Shown: positions 1-8,993 of the stretch, piece after piece
How positions within the stretch are numbered: the first letter of the stretch is position 1
Layout: the number at the start of each line of letters is the position of its first letter
Source: Pinibacter sp031553495
Lineage (GTDB): Bacteria; Bacteroidota; Bacteroidia; Chitinophagales; Chitinophagaceae
Assembly (NCBI GenBank): GCA_031553495.1
Contig: JAVBLN010000023.1
Coordinates: forward strand, 18,924-82,923
Length of the DNA: 64,000 bases
Direction: 5' to 3'
The notes under the pieces: generated by a model
Database searches by the model: none
Seen by the model: the letters and a program-made list of their open reading frames with translations, nothing else
What the model was told of the DNA's origin: nothing
Translations under genes and position numbers: made by a program

Positions 1-1
1 A

Positions 2-364
2 CACAGCCGCGAAGTGCGATTACCATTCTTATACCACGAATTGGTAGAATTTGTTTTTTCACTACCCTCCACCTTAAAAATAAAAGACGGCTTTACAAAA
101 TATATACTTCGCAAAGCCATGCAACCACACTTGCCTGAAAGTATCGTTTTCAGAAAAGATAAAGTTGGTTATGAACCGCCTCAAAAAAACTGGATGCAGC
201 AAAAGCGATTGCAGGATTATATTCATTCGGCAAAAGAAAAACTGGTGGCTGAAAAAATATTACATCCTGCATCACTTAATAAACCTATAGAAGCAAAAAC
301 TTCGCATGAATCAGGTAACTATGATTTTTACTATCTTACTGCAGCACAAATGATGAAACAATAA
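2..364 (+). CDS. asnB: Asparagine synthase (glutamine-hydrolysing), C-terminal part, cut by the window edge
   Basis: Only the last ~120 residues are present; the frame is open to the left edge (HSRE precedes the first GTG), so the gene starts outside the window. The segment matches the end of the ATP-dependent synthetase domain: a VRLPFL motif, HELVEFVFSLP, then K..G.TKYILRKAM and the DKVGYEPPQ stretch. The full enzyme uses glutamine, aspartate and ATP to make asparagine; related proteins also amidate other substrates in polysaccharide or peptide clusters, which cannot be excluded without the N-terminal half. Confidence 0.8.
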   Translation, partial: HSREVRLPFLYHELVEFVFSLPSTLKIKDGFTKYILRKAMQPHLPESIVFRKDKVGYEPPQKNWMQQKRLQDYIHSAKEKLVAEKILHPASLNKPIEAKTSHESGNYDFYYLTAAQMMKQ

Positions 365-435
365 TGTTTAAAAATCCCGGATTACTACGCGAGTACTAAT
401 CTTTGTAAACACACTTATAAAACTTTATATTCAAT

Positions 436-1575
436 ATGAAACTTGCTACAAAATATATTCACGCAGGAGCACATCCCGATCCTTCAACCGGTGCAATAAT
501 GACGCCCATTTTTCAAACATCAACTTTTGCCCAGGAAGCGCCGGGTAAAAATAAAGGATACGAATATGCACGTTCGCAAAACCCTACACGTACGGCATTG
601 GAAGAAGCATTGGCCGCTATTGAAAATGCGAAGTATGGTTTGTCGTTCAGCAGCGGTGTTGCCGCAACAGATGCTGTTATAAAATTATTGGAACCCGGAG
701 ATGAAGTGATCGCCGCTAACGATATGTATGGCGGCACATACCGGTTGTTCACCAAGGTTTTTGAAAAGTTCGGTATTGTATTTCACTATGTGAATATGCA
801 GGATGCAAATACTATTAAGCCATATATTAATGTAAAAACAAAACTCATATGGACGGAAACGCCTACTAATCCGTTGATGAACATTACCGACATTGCAGCA
901 CTTGCGGAGATCGCGAACGCTAATAAAATTCTTCTTTGTGTTGACAACACGTTCGCTTCGCCATATTTACAAAATCCACTTGATTTGGGTGCGGATATAG
1001 TAATGCATTCTGCAACCAAATATTTAGGCGGACACAGCGATGTAATTCATGGTTGCCTGATGATGAATGATGATGCTTTAAAAGAAAAATTATACTTCAT
1101 TCAAAAAAGTTGTGGCGCTGTGCCGGGTCCGCAGGATTGTTTTCTTGTATTGCGCGGTATAAAAACTTTGCACTTACGCATGCAGCGTCATTCTGAAAAT
1201 GGCGCTAAAGTAGCCCACTTTCTGCGCCATCATCCTATGGTGAAAAAGGTGTACTGGTGCGGCTTTGAAGATCATCCCGGTTATGCAATAGCCAAAAGAC
1301 AAATGCGTGATTTTGGCGGCATGCTCAGCTTTACCTTAAAAGATGAAAGTATGGAAGCGGCCATTAAGGTACTATCATCCACAAAAATATTTTCGTTAGC
1401 GGAAAGTCTTGGAGGTGTTGAATCGCTTATTAATCATCCGGCCACTATGACCCATGCATCTATTCCACGTGAAGAGCGTTTAAAAAATGGTTTAACAGAT
1501 TCTCTCATTCGGTTGAGTGTGGGTATTGAAGATGCAGATGATTTAATTGAAGATTTAAAACAGGCTATTGGATAA
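436..1575 (+). CDS. Trans-sulfuration PLP enzyme (cystathionine gamma-synthase/beta-lyase family)
   Basis: 379 residues, the usual length of the Cys/Met metabolism PLP-dependent family (MetB, MetC, CGL). Visible signatures are the N-terminal YARSQNPTR, the SSGVAATDA phosphate-binding stretch, TPTNPLMNITD, and the PLP lysine in HSATKYLGGHSD (Lys195). The C-terminal SLGGVESLINHPATMTHASI followed by RLSVGIED is typical of gamma-synthases and lyases. The cytosolic role is interconversion of cysteine, cystathionine and homocysteine; which reaction is favoured cannot be told from sequence alone, so no symbol is given. It stands alone, followed by a strong hairpin. Confidence 0.9.
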   Translation: MKLATKYIHAGAHPDPSTGAIMTPIFQTSTFAQEAPGKNKGYEYARSQNPTRTALEEALAAIENAKYGLSFSSGVAATDAVIKLLEPGDEVIAANDMYGGTYRLFTKVFEKFGIVFHYVNMQDANTIKPYINVKTKLIWTETPTNPLMNITDIAALAEIANANKILLCVDNTFASPYLQNPLDLGADIVMHSATKYLGGHSDVIHGCLMMNDDALKEKLYFIQKSCGAVPGPQDCFLVLRGIKTLHLRMQRHSENGAKVAHFLRHHPMVKKVYWCGFEDHPGYAIAKRQMRDFGGMLSFTLKDESMEAAIKVLSSTKIFSLAESLGGVESLINHPATMTHASIPREERLKNGLTDSLIRLSVGIEDADDLIEDLKQAIG

Positions 1576-1586
1576 TATGTAAATTT

Positions 1587-1629
1587 ATTTGCCACATGAT
1601 TTTTATGTACACATAATCGTGTGGCAAAT
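1587..1629 (+). terminator. Strong stem-loop after the PLP enzyme gene
   Basis: Fourteen-base inverted arms (ATTTGCCACATGAT at 1587-1600 and its complement at 1616-1629, one G-T wobble) lie 12 bases past the stop codon. There is no clean T run, so this may be a processing or stabilising hairpin as much as a terminator. Confidence 0.6.
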
Positions 1630-1688
1630 TCTATAATTATTGGCAATAAATTATACAAAGTAAATTTTGTATAACATTTGCCGGGCTG

Positions 1689-1750
1689 AATAGAATTACT
1701 GCCGTACAAGTGAGTGACACAACGATGCTCAATAGTAGTACTACCGCCGG
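1689..1750 (+). repeat. 62-bp interspersed repeat (family A), copy 1
   Basis: Begins AATAGAATTACTGCCGTAC, has the central AAGTGAGTGACACAACGATG and ends CACTACCGCCGG-like. It lies between two same-strand genes, without the longer flanking modules seen elsewhere. The rest of the 466-base gap (1751-2041) is AT-rich upstream sequence of the next gene. Confidence 0.9.
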
Positions 1751-2041
1751 TTTCAACAAATCTCCACATAAAATTATTTTGCCCGGAGTAGTTGCAAAGT
1801 GTTGGTGAAAACAGTTTGTAAAAAGCAAAATACCCGCATAAAAAAACTCATAAAACTTTGCAAATTTTTTTACAAAAAAGAAACAATAAGGATCATTTTA
1901 TGTTATCTTTAATTAACCATTAGAGGTTAAGAATTTATAACCACCTGATACTTTGTATTTCTTTTCTTCCGTACTACAACTATTATTTAAACCGGTAATA
2001 AGTTATCATTACCAACTTTATTTTACCAAAAATTATTTAAG

Positions 2042-2617
2042 ATGAGTGATCATCCAATTGTAAAATCAGTACGTGAAAAAGTAAAAAACTGGTGGTTAAG
2101 TTTGATACTAGGCATATGTTATATTGCATTTGCAATATGGGTTTTTGTTACGCCACTTGAAAGTTATTTAGCATTAAGTATTCTTTTCAGTGTATTCATG
2201 TTTGTATCTGGCTTGTTTGAAATTGTATTCGCAATATCTAATCATAAGCATCTTGAAGGTTGGGGCTGGACATTAACAGCAGGTATTTTAGACTTTTTGT
2301 TTGGCATTTTACTAATATTATATCCCGGTTTATCAATGAGCATTTTGCCATTGTTTATTGCATTCTGGTTAATGTTCAAAGGCATTTCAGCGATCGGCGT
2401 TTCTATAGATCTAAAATCTTATGGAGTAAAAAATTGGGGTTGGATATTGTTCTTAGGTATCGTAGTAGTGTTGTTTGCTTTTTTAATTGTAGCAGAGCCA
2501 ATAGTAGGAGGTCTTAGTTTAGTATATACAACAGGTTTTTGTTTGTTGTTCGCAGGTATATTTAGAATAATGCTATCAATGAAGCTTAAGAAATTAAATA
2601 AAATTATAATAGATTAA
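2042..2617 (+). CDS. HdeD/DUF308-family integral membrane protein
   Basis: 191 residues with about six hydrophobic segments arranged in three pairs, separated by short GW-containing turns (HLEGWGWTLTAG, GVKNWGWILFLG), the hallmark of the HdeD/DUF308 family. E. coli HdeD is an inner-membrane acid-stress protein, but the function of most family members, including Bacteroidota ones, is unknown. A short cytosolic N-terminus (about 17 residues) precedes the first helix. No neighbour suggests a specific role. Confidence 0.8.
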   Translation: MSDHPIVKSVREKVKNWWLSLILGICYIAFAIWVFVTPLESYLALSILFSVFMFVSGLFEIVFAISNHKHLEGWGWTLTAGILDFLFGILLILYPGLSMSILPLFIAFWLMFKGISAIGVSIDLKSYGVKNWGWILFLGIVVVLFAFLIVAEPIVGGLSLVYTTGFCLLFAGIFRIMLSMKLKKLNKIIID

Positions 2618-2921
2618 AGGTAACATCAAGTTATTTGACCGTTGAAATATTTTTTTTCGCGAACAACATATGAATCTTTAATTTTGTCAGTAGAGAAATT
2701 TTACTAAAAGATAGGATTTGATAAATAAATTTGAATAAAGTTAGTTTTTTTCGGTTGTTTTTTATGGTTAGTATTGTTTATTCAAGAACGAATACTAATC
2801 AGGCAATTATTTGCGACTTGAGATTTTGGCATGATTTCTGAATGTTTCTAAAAAATGATGATAATAAAAAAATTATAATTCAAGATATTTAAGTTTTTCT
2901 ACGGTTTAGGGTTTAGGGGTT
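2618..2921. other. AT-rich gap without a gene; possible small-RNA locus
   Basis: No convincing reading frame. It ends in a very good terminator (2922-2957) that lies some 300 bases beyond the preceding stop codon, so either that gene has a long 3' UTR or a short untranslated transcript starts within this stretch. Confidence 0.35.
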
Positions 2922-2957
2922 AAAGAAGGGGGTAGTCTTGCCCCCTTTATCTTTTTA
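2922..2957 (+). terminator. Intrinsic terminator
   Basis: AAGGGGG (2926-2932) pairs with CCCCCTT (2941-2947) around a short loop, followed by TATCTTTTT. Oriented for rightward transcripts. Confidence 0.8.
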
Positions 2958-3032
2958 TACAGTTCATCTGCATTTCAAATCATTCTTATTACAAGGCTGT
3001 CTCAAAAAGTTTTTGGGAATATTTTTTTGTTA

Positions 3033-3094
3033 CCGGCGATAGTATTTCTATTGAGCATCGTTGTGTCACTCACTTGTACGGTAGTAATACTATT
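3033..3094 (-). repeat. 62-bp interspersed repeat (family A), copy 2
   Basis: Minus-strand copy, somewhat diverged at its outer end (CCGGCGATAGTATTTCTATT on the plus strand). It lies 37 bases beyond the stop codon of the AraC-type gene at 3132-4130. Confidence 0.85.
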
Positions 3095-3131
3095 CAGCGA
3101 GTGAACAGTTGAAGATCGATTGCTGACTTCT

Positions 3132-4130
3132 TTAGTGAAATAGCAATTCACAAGGTTTCAAACCTGTGTGTTTCTTAAAAGCTGTGGAAAAATGAGAGAT
3201 GGAAGAATAACCTAGCATCAGCGACACATCCGTAACACTTAATCCTTTTTCGTACAACAGGTATTTTGCATGTTCCATACGCTGACTTTGGTAGAAATCA
3301 AAAATGGTGGTGCTGTACATTTCTTTAAATCCTTTCTTAAGGTAACATTCATTCATGGCCACTTTACGGCTCAGTTCCTTAATAGTAATAGGCTCACCAA
3401 TTTGCTGAATCAATATTTCACGGGCCCTGGAAATTTTTTCACGATCAGCTTCATTAGCCAGAAACTTACAATTAAACACCATGTCTTCTTTTTCACCAAT
3501 CATACATTCAAGGCTGTAAAGAAGTAACATTTGCGACTGTGCATTAATAAAAATGTTCTCCATACTTCCATTGTAACTATGGCTTAGCATAGTTTCCAAC
3601 ACAAGCCTGGTGCGACTGCACAAAGTCATGGTTTTGGAAAATGAGGAATTATGACGGAACTGCAAAATATCATCCCCGGTATTGGATTGTTTTATACTCT
3701 TTACAAACTGCGACAAATGTGCCGGCGAAAAAGTGAACTTGAATATATCTGCAGTTTCTTCTCTTGCGCCACACGATTTTGTATTTAGCCTGCATTGATC
3801 ACATTCGGTATCTTTTTGACGGCAATACATATTGCCACTTATACAAAACCTGAGTTCCAGGTAGTTATTTTTGGGATTGTTTTTCTCAAAATGATATACA
3901 AGCATTCCTACATCATCTACATTCCATTGCGGAAAACGACGATAACGCTGAATGGAATATTGCACCGAACCCGGTATCTGCTGCTCCTTTTCATGTAGTA
4001 ATAAAACCTCCTCCTGCATAACAGGGGTTTTTTGAGCCAAGGTAAATATATCAACAGGCTGATGCATAATGGGCAAAAATAAGTACATAGTATTATCAAA
4101 CCTAATTTGTGTTGTAACATTGTCTGTCAT
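3132..4130 (-). CDS. AraC-family transcriptional regulator with N-terminal cysteine cluster
   Basis: 332 residues. The last ~95 residues form the two-helix-turn-helix AraC DNA-binding domain (ITIKELSRKVAMNECYLKKGFKEM, then GLSVTDVSLMLGYSSISHFSTAFKKHTG). The N-terminal ~230 residues are a sensor region with five cysteines at positions 96, 103, 110, 113 and 120, spaced C-x6-C-x6-C-x2-C-x6-C. Such a cluster suggests metal, iron-sulfur or redox sensing; this is inference. No target gene is adjacent: gyrB is divergent, some 340 bases away. Confidence 0.85.
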   Translation of the reverse strand: MTDNVTTQIRFDNTMYLFLPIMHQPVDIFTLAQKTPVMQEEVLLLHEKEQQIPGSVQYSIQRYRRFPQWNVDDVGMLVYHFEKNNPKNNYLELRFCISGNMYCRQKDTECDQCRLNTKSCGAREETADIFKFTFSPAHLSQFVKSIKQSNTGDDILQFRHNSSFSKTMTLCSRTRLVLETMLSHSYNGSMENIFINAQSQMLLLYSLECMIGEKEDMVFNCKFLANEADREKISRAREILIQQIGEPITIKELSRKVAMNECYLKKGFKEMYSTTIFDFYQSQRMEHAKYLLYEKGLSVTDVSLMLGYSSISHFSTAFKKHTGLKPCELLFH

Positions 4131-4422
4131 TTTTATGTAAATATCCGCTCACTGCGGATTTGAAACCACATTAGAAAGTATTCTACATTTTCGCTTTTGC
4201 TAAATGAATTTACCATGAAATCAATTTTTGTAAGAAAAAAAAGCAAAGAGACAATTTGAATATATCCATTCACAAATAATTCGAATCTTTTTAAAATTTT
4301 TCCAAAGAACGGATAGTTGTCGTAAAAATGGCCGCATTTTTATTATACCCCTATTTATCGCAATTAATTAAAAAAGAGCAGAATTAGCTTATGCAAATGC
4401 CCTTTAACCCCCTTATTTTTTG
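4131..4422. other. Divergent intergenic region between araC-type gene and gyrB
   Basis: AT-rich, without coding potential or copies of the interspersed repeats. It should hold the promoter of the leftward AraC-type gene; no box stands out. Confidence 0.4.
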
Positions 4423-4430
4423 TACATTTG
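4423..4430 (+). promoter_or_regulatory. Bacteroidota-type -7 box upstream of gyrB
   Basis: TACATTTG fits the TAnnTTTG -7 consensus of the Bacteroidota primary sigma factor. It lies 43 bases upstream of the gyrB ATG. No clear -33 TTTG is visible, so this is a prediction. Confidence 0.5.
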
Positions 4431-4473
4431 CAGATAGCAATTTATTGTTCATTGAACGATTTTAAAAACAAAT

Positions 4474-6453
4474 ATGAGTGTTGAAATTAACGAAGTAATA
4501 CCGGTTTCCGGTAATGGCTATGGAGCTGACAGCATACAGGTTTTGGAAGGGTTGGAAGCTGTGCGTAAAAGACCTGCAATGTATATTGGCGATATTGGTG
4601 CAAAAGGCTTGCACCATTTGGTATATGAAGTAGTAGACAACTCCATTGATGAAGCCCTGGCCGGTTTTTGTAAAAACATAACCGTTACCATTCATGAAGA
4701 CAATTCCATTAGCGTATTGGATGACGGACGCGGCATTCCTACCGGTATAAATTCAAAAGAAAACCGCAGTGCTCTTGAGTTGGTTATGACTGTTTTGCAC
4801 GCCGGCGGTAAATTTGATAAAAACACTTATAAAGTATCCGGCGGTTTGCACGGCGTGGGTGTAAGTTGCGTTAATGCATTAAGTACCAAACTGCATGTAA
4901 CTGTACATCGTGAAGGAAAAAAGTTTGAGCAGGAATATCATATCGGAAATCCCAAATATCCCGTTCGCGAAATTGGCGATACAGAAGAAACGGGTACTTT
5001 GGTTCATTTTTGGCCCGATACCAGCATATTTAATGTAACCGTTTATAACAAAGACATTCTGGAAGGCCGCCTTCGGGAACTTGCATACCTCAATCGCCGT
5101 ATCAATATCAAATTGATTGATTTAAGAGAAAAAGATGAGAACGGCAACGCTTACAGCAACATTTTTTACAGTGAAGGCGGTATAGTGGAATTTGTGGAAA
5201 TGCTTGACCAAAGCGCCAAGCGCACACCGCTTATTTCCAAAACATTATTTGTAGATGGACATGACGAAGTTACCAATGTAGGTGTAGAAGTGGCCCTAAC
5301 CTACAATGATGATTTTAAAGAACACATTTTTAGTTATGTAAATAACATCAATACAATTGAAGGCGGAACGCATGTAACCGGCTTCCGCCGTGCGCTAACA
5401 CGCGTATTTAAAGGATATGGAGACAAGGAAGGGTTGTTCGAAAAAGCAAAAGTAGAAGTAGAAGGCGATGATTTCCGTGAAGGTCTTAGCGCTATTATTT
5501 CCGTTAAAGTACCAGAGCCTCAGTTTGAAGGACAAACTAAAACCAAACTTGGCAACAGCGATGTTAGTGGTGTGGTAGAAAGCACTGTAGCGAGAGTACT
5601 TACCGCTTATCTTGAAGAAAATCCGCGTGAAGCCAAGAATGTTATACAAAAAGTGATACTGGCCGCGCAAGCCCGTGTTGCTGCCAAAAAAGCCCGCGAA
5701 CTGGTACAACGTAAAACCGTTTTGAGCGGAAGCGGTTTACCCGGAAAACTGGCGGATTGCTCCGAAAGAGATCCTGAAAGATGCGAATTATACCTTGTGG
5801 AGGGAGACTCCGCTGGTGGTACAGCCAAACAAGGCCGCGATAGAAGTTTCCAGGCTATTTTGCCGCTTCGTGGTAAAATTCTGAACGTGGAAAAAGCGAT
5901 GGAACACAAAATTTATGAAAACGAAGAGATCCGCAATATATACACGGCGTTAGGGGTTACAGTCGGCACCACCGAAGATCCTAAAGCGCTCAATCTTGCC
6001 AAGCTTCGTTATCATAAGCTCATCATCATGACCGATGCCGATGTGGATGGAAGCCACATCGCCACACTGATACTCACATTTGTTTACCGCTACATGAAAG
6101 AGTTGGTAGAACAAGGTTATGTATATATTGCCCAGCCTCCGCTATACCTTGTAAAAAAAGGAAAAGAACAAGCTTATGCATGGAACGAAGATCAGCGAAA
6201 AGGACTTGTAGAAAGATTAGGTGGTGGAAAAGATGACAGCGTGAACATACAACGTTATAAAGGTTTGGGTGAAATGAACTCGGAACAATTGTGGGATACG
6301 ACTATGAACCCCGCCACACGTACACTGAAACAGGTAACCATTGAAAGCGCTGCCGAAGCAGACCGCGTATTCAGTATGCTGATGGGCGACGAAGTAGCTC
6401 CCAGAAGAGAATTCATTGAAGCGCATGCTAAATACGCCAAGATAGACGCATAG
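4474..6453 (+). CDS. gyrB: DNA gyrase subunit B
   Basis: 659 residues, the length of Bacteroidota GyrB. It supplies the ATPase and TOPRIM parts of gyrase, which introduces negative supercoils together with GyrA (not in this window). Visible motifs: GHKL ATPase N-box EVVDNSIDEA (E52, N56), DDGRGIP (83-89), the GGLHGVG ATP lid, TOPRIM EGDSAGG starting at Glu443, the metal-binding DADVDG at 521-526, and the C-terminal QRYKGLGEMNSEQLWDTTMNP. The N-terminus (QVLEGLEAVRKRPAMYIG) fits the family; ParE is less likely from length and overall pattern. Monocistronic, with its own terminator. Confidence 0.97.
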   Translation: MSVEINEVIPVSGNGYGADSIQVLEGLEAVRKRPAMYIGDIGAKGLHHLVYEVVDNSIDEALAGFCKNITVTIHEDNSISVLDDGRGIPTGINSKENRSALELVMTVLHAGGKFDKNTYKVSGGLHGVGVSCVNALSTKLHVTVHREGKKFEQEYHIGNPKYPVREIGDTEETGTLVHFWPDTSIFNVTVYNKDILEGRLRELAYLNRRINIKLIDLREKDENGNAYSNIFYSEGGIVEFVEMLDQSAKRTPLISKTLFVDGHDEVTNVGVEVALTYNDDFKEHIFSYVNNINTIEGGTHVTGFRRALTRVFKGYGDKEGLFEKAKVEVEGDDFREGLSAIISVKVPEPQFEGQTKTKLGNSDVSGVVESTVARVLTAYLEENPREAKNVIQKVILAAQARVAAKKARELVQRKTVLSGSGLPGKLADCSERDPERCELYLVEGDSAGGTAKQGRDRSFQAILPLRGKILNVEKAMEHKIYENEEIRNIYTALGVTVGTTEDPKALNLAKLRYHKLIIMTDADVDGSHIATLILTFVYRYMKELVEQGYVYIAQPPLYLVKKGKEQAYAWNEDQRKGLVERLGGGKDDSVNIQRYKGLGEMNSEQLWDTTMNPATRTLKQVTIESAAEADRVFSMLMGDEVAPRREFIEAHAKYAKIDA

Positions 6454-6473
6454 GATATTATTGGATTATAGAA

Positions 6474-6517
6474 ATACCGGGTGAATGCGGTTTTGCCGAT
6501 TTGCCCGGTATTTTTTT
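6474..6517 (+). terminator. Intrinsic terminator of gyrB
   Basis: ATACCGGG (6474-6481) pairs with CCCGGTAT (6504-6511), followed at once by a run of T. It starts 20 bases after the gyrB stop codon. Confidence 0.85.
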
Positions 6518-6592
6518 GGGTTTCAACAATAGTTTTTATCAAGGTCATTGTTATTTTATTTTGGTCTTGGTGAAAGCTTTGATCTTTTATTT

Positions 6593-6664
6593 ATGGGACG
6601 AGCGACAGCTTTTCATGGCATCATCGTTGCGTCGCATTTCGTTCATCGGTTGTATTTCATGGCA
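6593..6664 (-). repeat. Interspersed repeat, family B copy
   Basis: Read on the minus strand: TGCCATGAAATACAACCGAT, then ATGCGACGCAACGATG and GATGCCATGAAAAG. The same arrangement recurs at 46943-47023 and as half of the chimera at 18226-18293. The central GCGACGCAACGATG corresponds to the GTGACACAACGATG of the 62-bp family. Confidence 0.75.
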
Positions 6665-6785
6665 ACAAACAAATTTTGAATAATCGATATTGACAACAAT
6701 TTAAGCTAAGGAATAGAGAGTGATCGTGATTATGTTTGACGTTCACGACTTCTTTTCATTTTAGAAGCTTTTAAATAAATGGAAA

Positions 6786-7026
6786 ATTAAGAGTGCTTGT
6801 TGAATAGAGAATTGAGAATGCTTTATACACTGATTGCATGTGAAAGCAAAAGCACTCATAACACATAACTCAAAACTCATCACTTGTTCAATAGCATTAC
6901 TACCGCACAAGTGAGTGACACAACGATGCTCAATAGTAGCACTACCGCCGGTCCAAAAAAAGTTATGAGTTTTGAGTTATGGGTTATGAGTGAATCTACA
7001 GCATTTCAAATCTCAAATCTCAAATG
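6786..7026 (+). repeat. Composite 'long form' repeat carrying a family A core
   Basis: A 62-bp core (6890-6951) is flanked by inverted arms: ACTCATAACACATAACTCAA on the left, and AAGTTATGAGTTTTGAGTTA on the right. Outside these lie GAATTGAGAATGC-TTTATACACTGATTGCA (left) and ACAGCATTTCAAATCTCAAA (right). The same order of modules is found at 14461-14690 and 18712-18920. It fills the convergent gap between gyrB and cdsA. Confidence 0.85.
6890..6951 (+). repeat. 62-bp interspersed repeat (family A), copy 3
   Basis: Near-consensus copy: AATAGCATTACTACCGCAC, AAGTGAGTGACACAACGATG, AGTAGCACTACCGCCGG. Confidence 0.95.
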
Positions 7027-7048
7027 GCGGGTATAACGCATGAAGCTT

Positions 7049-7900
7049 TTACCCCATCAGCCATACAAACAGCCAAACGAAAGGCGTGGCCACAAGCAAA
7101 GAATCGAACCTATCCAGGAAGCCGCCGTGGCCGGGCATTATAGAGCCGCTGTCTTTTACATTTGCCATGCGTTTGAGTTTACTTTCCAACAAGTCGCCGA
7201 ATGTGCCGGTGATTGCCGCAATTGAGGAAATGCCTGCCAGCAGCCAAATAGAACCGGCATGTAACGCGTTGCCGGCAAACGTTACTGTTACTATGCATAA
7301 AATAATGCCGCCTATGGTGCCTTCCCAGGTTTTTTTGGGAGATATTTTTGATAAAGGAGTTTTGCCGATGAAGGAACCTACAAGGTAGGCCATGGTATCA
7401 TTTATCCATATTGACACGATAATAATAAGCGGAATGATCCAGCCGCTATCGGGCACGGAAGGATTGCGCAAATTCACCATCAACGCGAGGCTTAGCGATA
7501 TATATATCAGCCCGCAAAATGAATAAAATGTGTTTTTCAGGTGAATGTTTTTCGAGAATAACAGCTCGGCAATTGGCAAAATGAAAATCAATACCATTCC
7601 AATCCACCAGCCCAAAGCGTGTAATGTTATTTGCCCTATACTAAAAAAATCATTTGTAAAAAACAACAGCAAACACCAGCCTGCTATCATTATTCCATAA
7701 CGATGAACAGGAATGACGCTTGTATATTCGGGATAAATTTTGGCGATAAGTTTTTGATATTCCACCCAACAGCCGAAATGAATAACGGTAAATAGTATAA
7801 AAAAGCTCCAGTGGTTCCACAACAAGCCCACTAACATTACTGCCACAAATAGAACTGCAGTAAGCGTACGGGTTTTAAATGTTTGCAGATTAAATGCCAT
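7049..7900 (-). CDS. cdsA: Phosphatidate cytidylyltransferase (CDP-diglyceride synthase)
   Basis: 283 residues with about seven to eight membrane helices. It converts phosphatidic acid and CTP to CDP-diacylglycerol, the branch point to phosphatidylserine/ethanolamine and phosphatidylglycerol. The C-terminal family signature is complete: DLLESKLKRMANVKDSG, then MPGHGGFLDRFDS. KTWEGTIGG upstream also fits. The next gene upstream, the CPBP protease, is on the same strand only 29 bases away, so the two are probably co-transcribed. A phosphatidylserine decarboxylase for the same pathway lies at 53715-54374. Confidence 0.95.
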   Translation of the reverse strand: MAFNLQTFKTRTLTAVLFVAVMLVGLLWNHWSFFILFTVIHFGCWVEYQKLIAKIYPEYTSVIPVHRYGIMIAGWCLLLFFTNDFFSIGQITLHALGWWIGMVLIFILPIAELLFSKNIHLKNTFYSFCGLIYISLSLALMVNLRNPSVPDSGWIIPLIIIVSIWINDTMAYLVGSFIGKTPLSKISPKKTWEGTIGGIILCIVTVTFAGNALHAGSIWLLAGISSIAAITGTFGDLLESKLKRMANVKDSGSIMPGHGGFLDRFDSLLVATPFVWLFVWLMG

Positions 7901-7929
7901 TGCAGAAGTTTATTTAGGTAGCAGAAAAA

Positions 7930-8877
7930 TTATTCTTTGTTTTCTTTTTCTAATTCAAACTCTATTTCCTGGTCGCAGGTGTCGTACACAACCTCATAGC
8001 GGGTTTGCGAAATGCGCTTCATCCAGTAAAATATTACCCCCATTACTATTACGCTCGCAAGAGTAGCCCACCAAAAATAATTTGTATTGCTTTCAAAAAG
8101 GGCAGGATTGCGATAGTATACAAATATCTGAAAAGCGTTATTGATAAAGTGTACAATGATTCCCGGCCACAGACTTCCGCTATACCAACACAAGGCTCCT
8201 AATAAGATACCCAAAAGAATGCGGGGCAGAAAGCCGGCAAACTGTCCGTGGATTGCTGAAAAAATAATGGCAGTGATCACAATTCCGGCAACCGGACTTT
8301 TACAAACCCTAATGAACATACGCTGTAAGGCGCCGCGGAAAAAAAGCTCTTCCACAAAAGAAGGTATCAGCGCAAACACAATAAGGTTAATCAGCAAATC
8401 TTTTACTGATGACATGGCAATCAGTTTTTTAAAAGCCATTTCCTTTTCGCGGTCTGCACTGCGCAATGCCTTTTCCAATGCGGCCAGTGATTTTGGGAAA
8501 TGCATATTCTGATTTAATTCTGCGAGCCACACTACAGCAGGAATGGATGCAGCCAACAATAAAATACCGATTGTCCAGAATACAGGAGGCGAAGGTTTCT
8601 TAAATCCCAGGTATCTCAAAGGATGCGGATCTGACAAATAACCAAACAACAATGCGGTAACTCCAAATAGCCCAATGGAAATAATTGTTTGCGCTGTTTT
8701 TGCGGCTGATATGGCCGCGGTTGTAACCGGATTTACTATTTCCTGCAACCCCACATTATACACAGAGGTTATAACAAAAAGAGAAATGGCGCCAATTAAG
8801 GCATATAAGCCAAAAGCTAACACTCCAAAAGCTATAAACTGAACCCAAACAGGTTTGTATTTTAAATAAGTGTTCAT
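7930..8877 (-). CDS. CPBP-family intramembrane metalloprotease (CAAX protease/Abi-like)
   Basis: 315 residues with several membrane helices. The glutamate-rich motif EELFFRG (Glu176, Glu177, Arg181) and the downstream FSAIHGQFAGFLPRILLGILLG with its histidine match the two conserved CPBP motifs, so the catalytic residues are intact. Family members cleave or mature membrane-associated substrates; the substrate here is unknown. The C-terminal ~30 residues are a charged tail (EIEFELEKENKE). Likely first gene of an operon with cdsA. Confidence 0.88.
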   Translation of the reverse strand: MNTYLKYKPVWVQFIAFGVLAFGLYALIGAISLFVITSVYNVGLQEIVNPVTTAAISAAKTAQTIISIGLFGVTALLFGYLSDPHPLRYLGFKKPSPPVFWTIGILLLAASIPAVVWLAELNQNMHFPKSLAALEKALRSADREKEMAFKKLIAMSSVKDLLINLIVFALIPSFVEELFFRGALQRMFIRVCKSPVAGIVITAIIFSAIHGQFAGFLPRILLGILLGALCWYSGSLWPGIIVHFINNAFQIFVYYRNPALFESNTNYFWWATLASVIVMGVIFYWMKRISQTRYEVVYDTCDQEIEFELEKENKE

Positions 8878-8898
8878 AAAAGGTTAGTCAAATGCATG

Positions 8899-8906
8899 TA
8901 ACTTTG
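8899..8906 (+). promoter_or_regulatory. Candidate -7 box for dusB
   Basis: TAACTTTG matches TAnnTTTG in the divergent gap between the CPBP gene and dusB, 88 bases upstream of the dusB ATG. Confidence 0.4.
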
Positions 8907-8993
8907 CACCTCAAAATTAAATTCCCATTGGCAGATAGCATTATAATACATGTAATTTATTTAACAAAATCGCCGGGAACGGTTTAAAATATT

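Noticed and set aside
1637..1828. Reading frames through the 62-bp repeats (peptides with VSLTCTAVILL or KHRCVTHLYGSNAI)
   Set aside because: The same peptides appear wherever a repeat copy lies, in any orientation and with unrelated continuations; they are translations of a non-coding repeat.
7086..7388. Long plus-strand frames opposite cdsA and the CPBP gene
   Set aside because: Shadows of well-supported membrane-protein genes.
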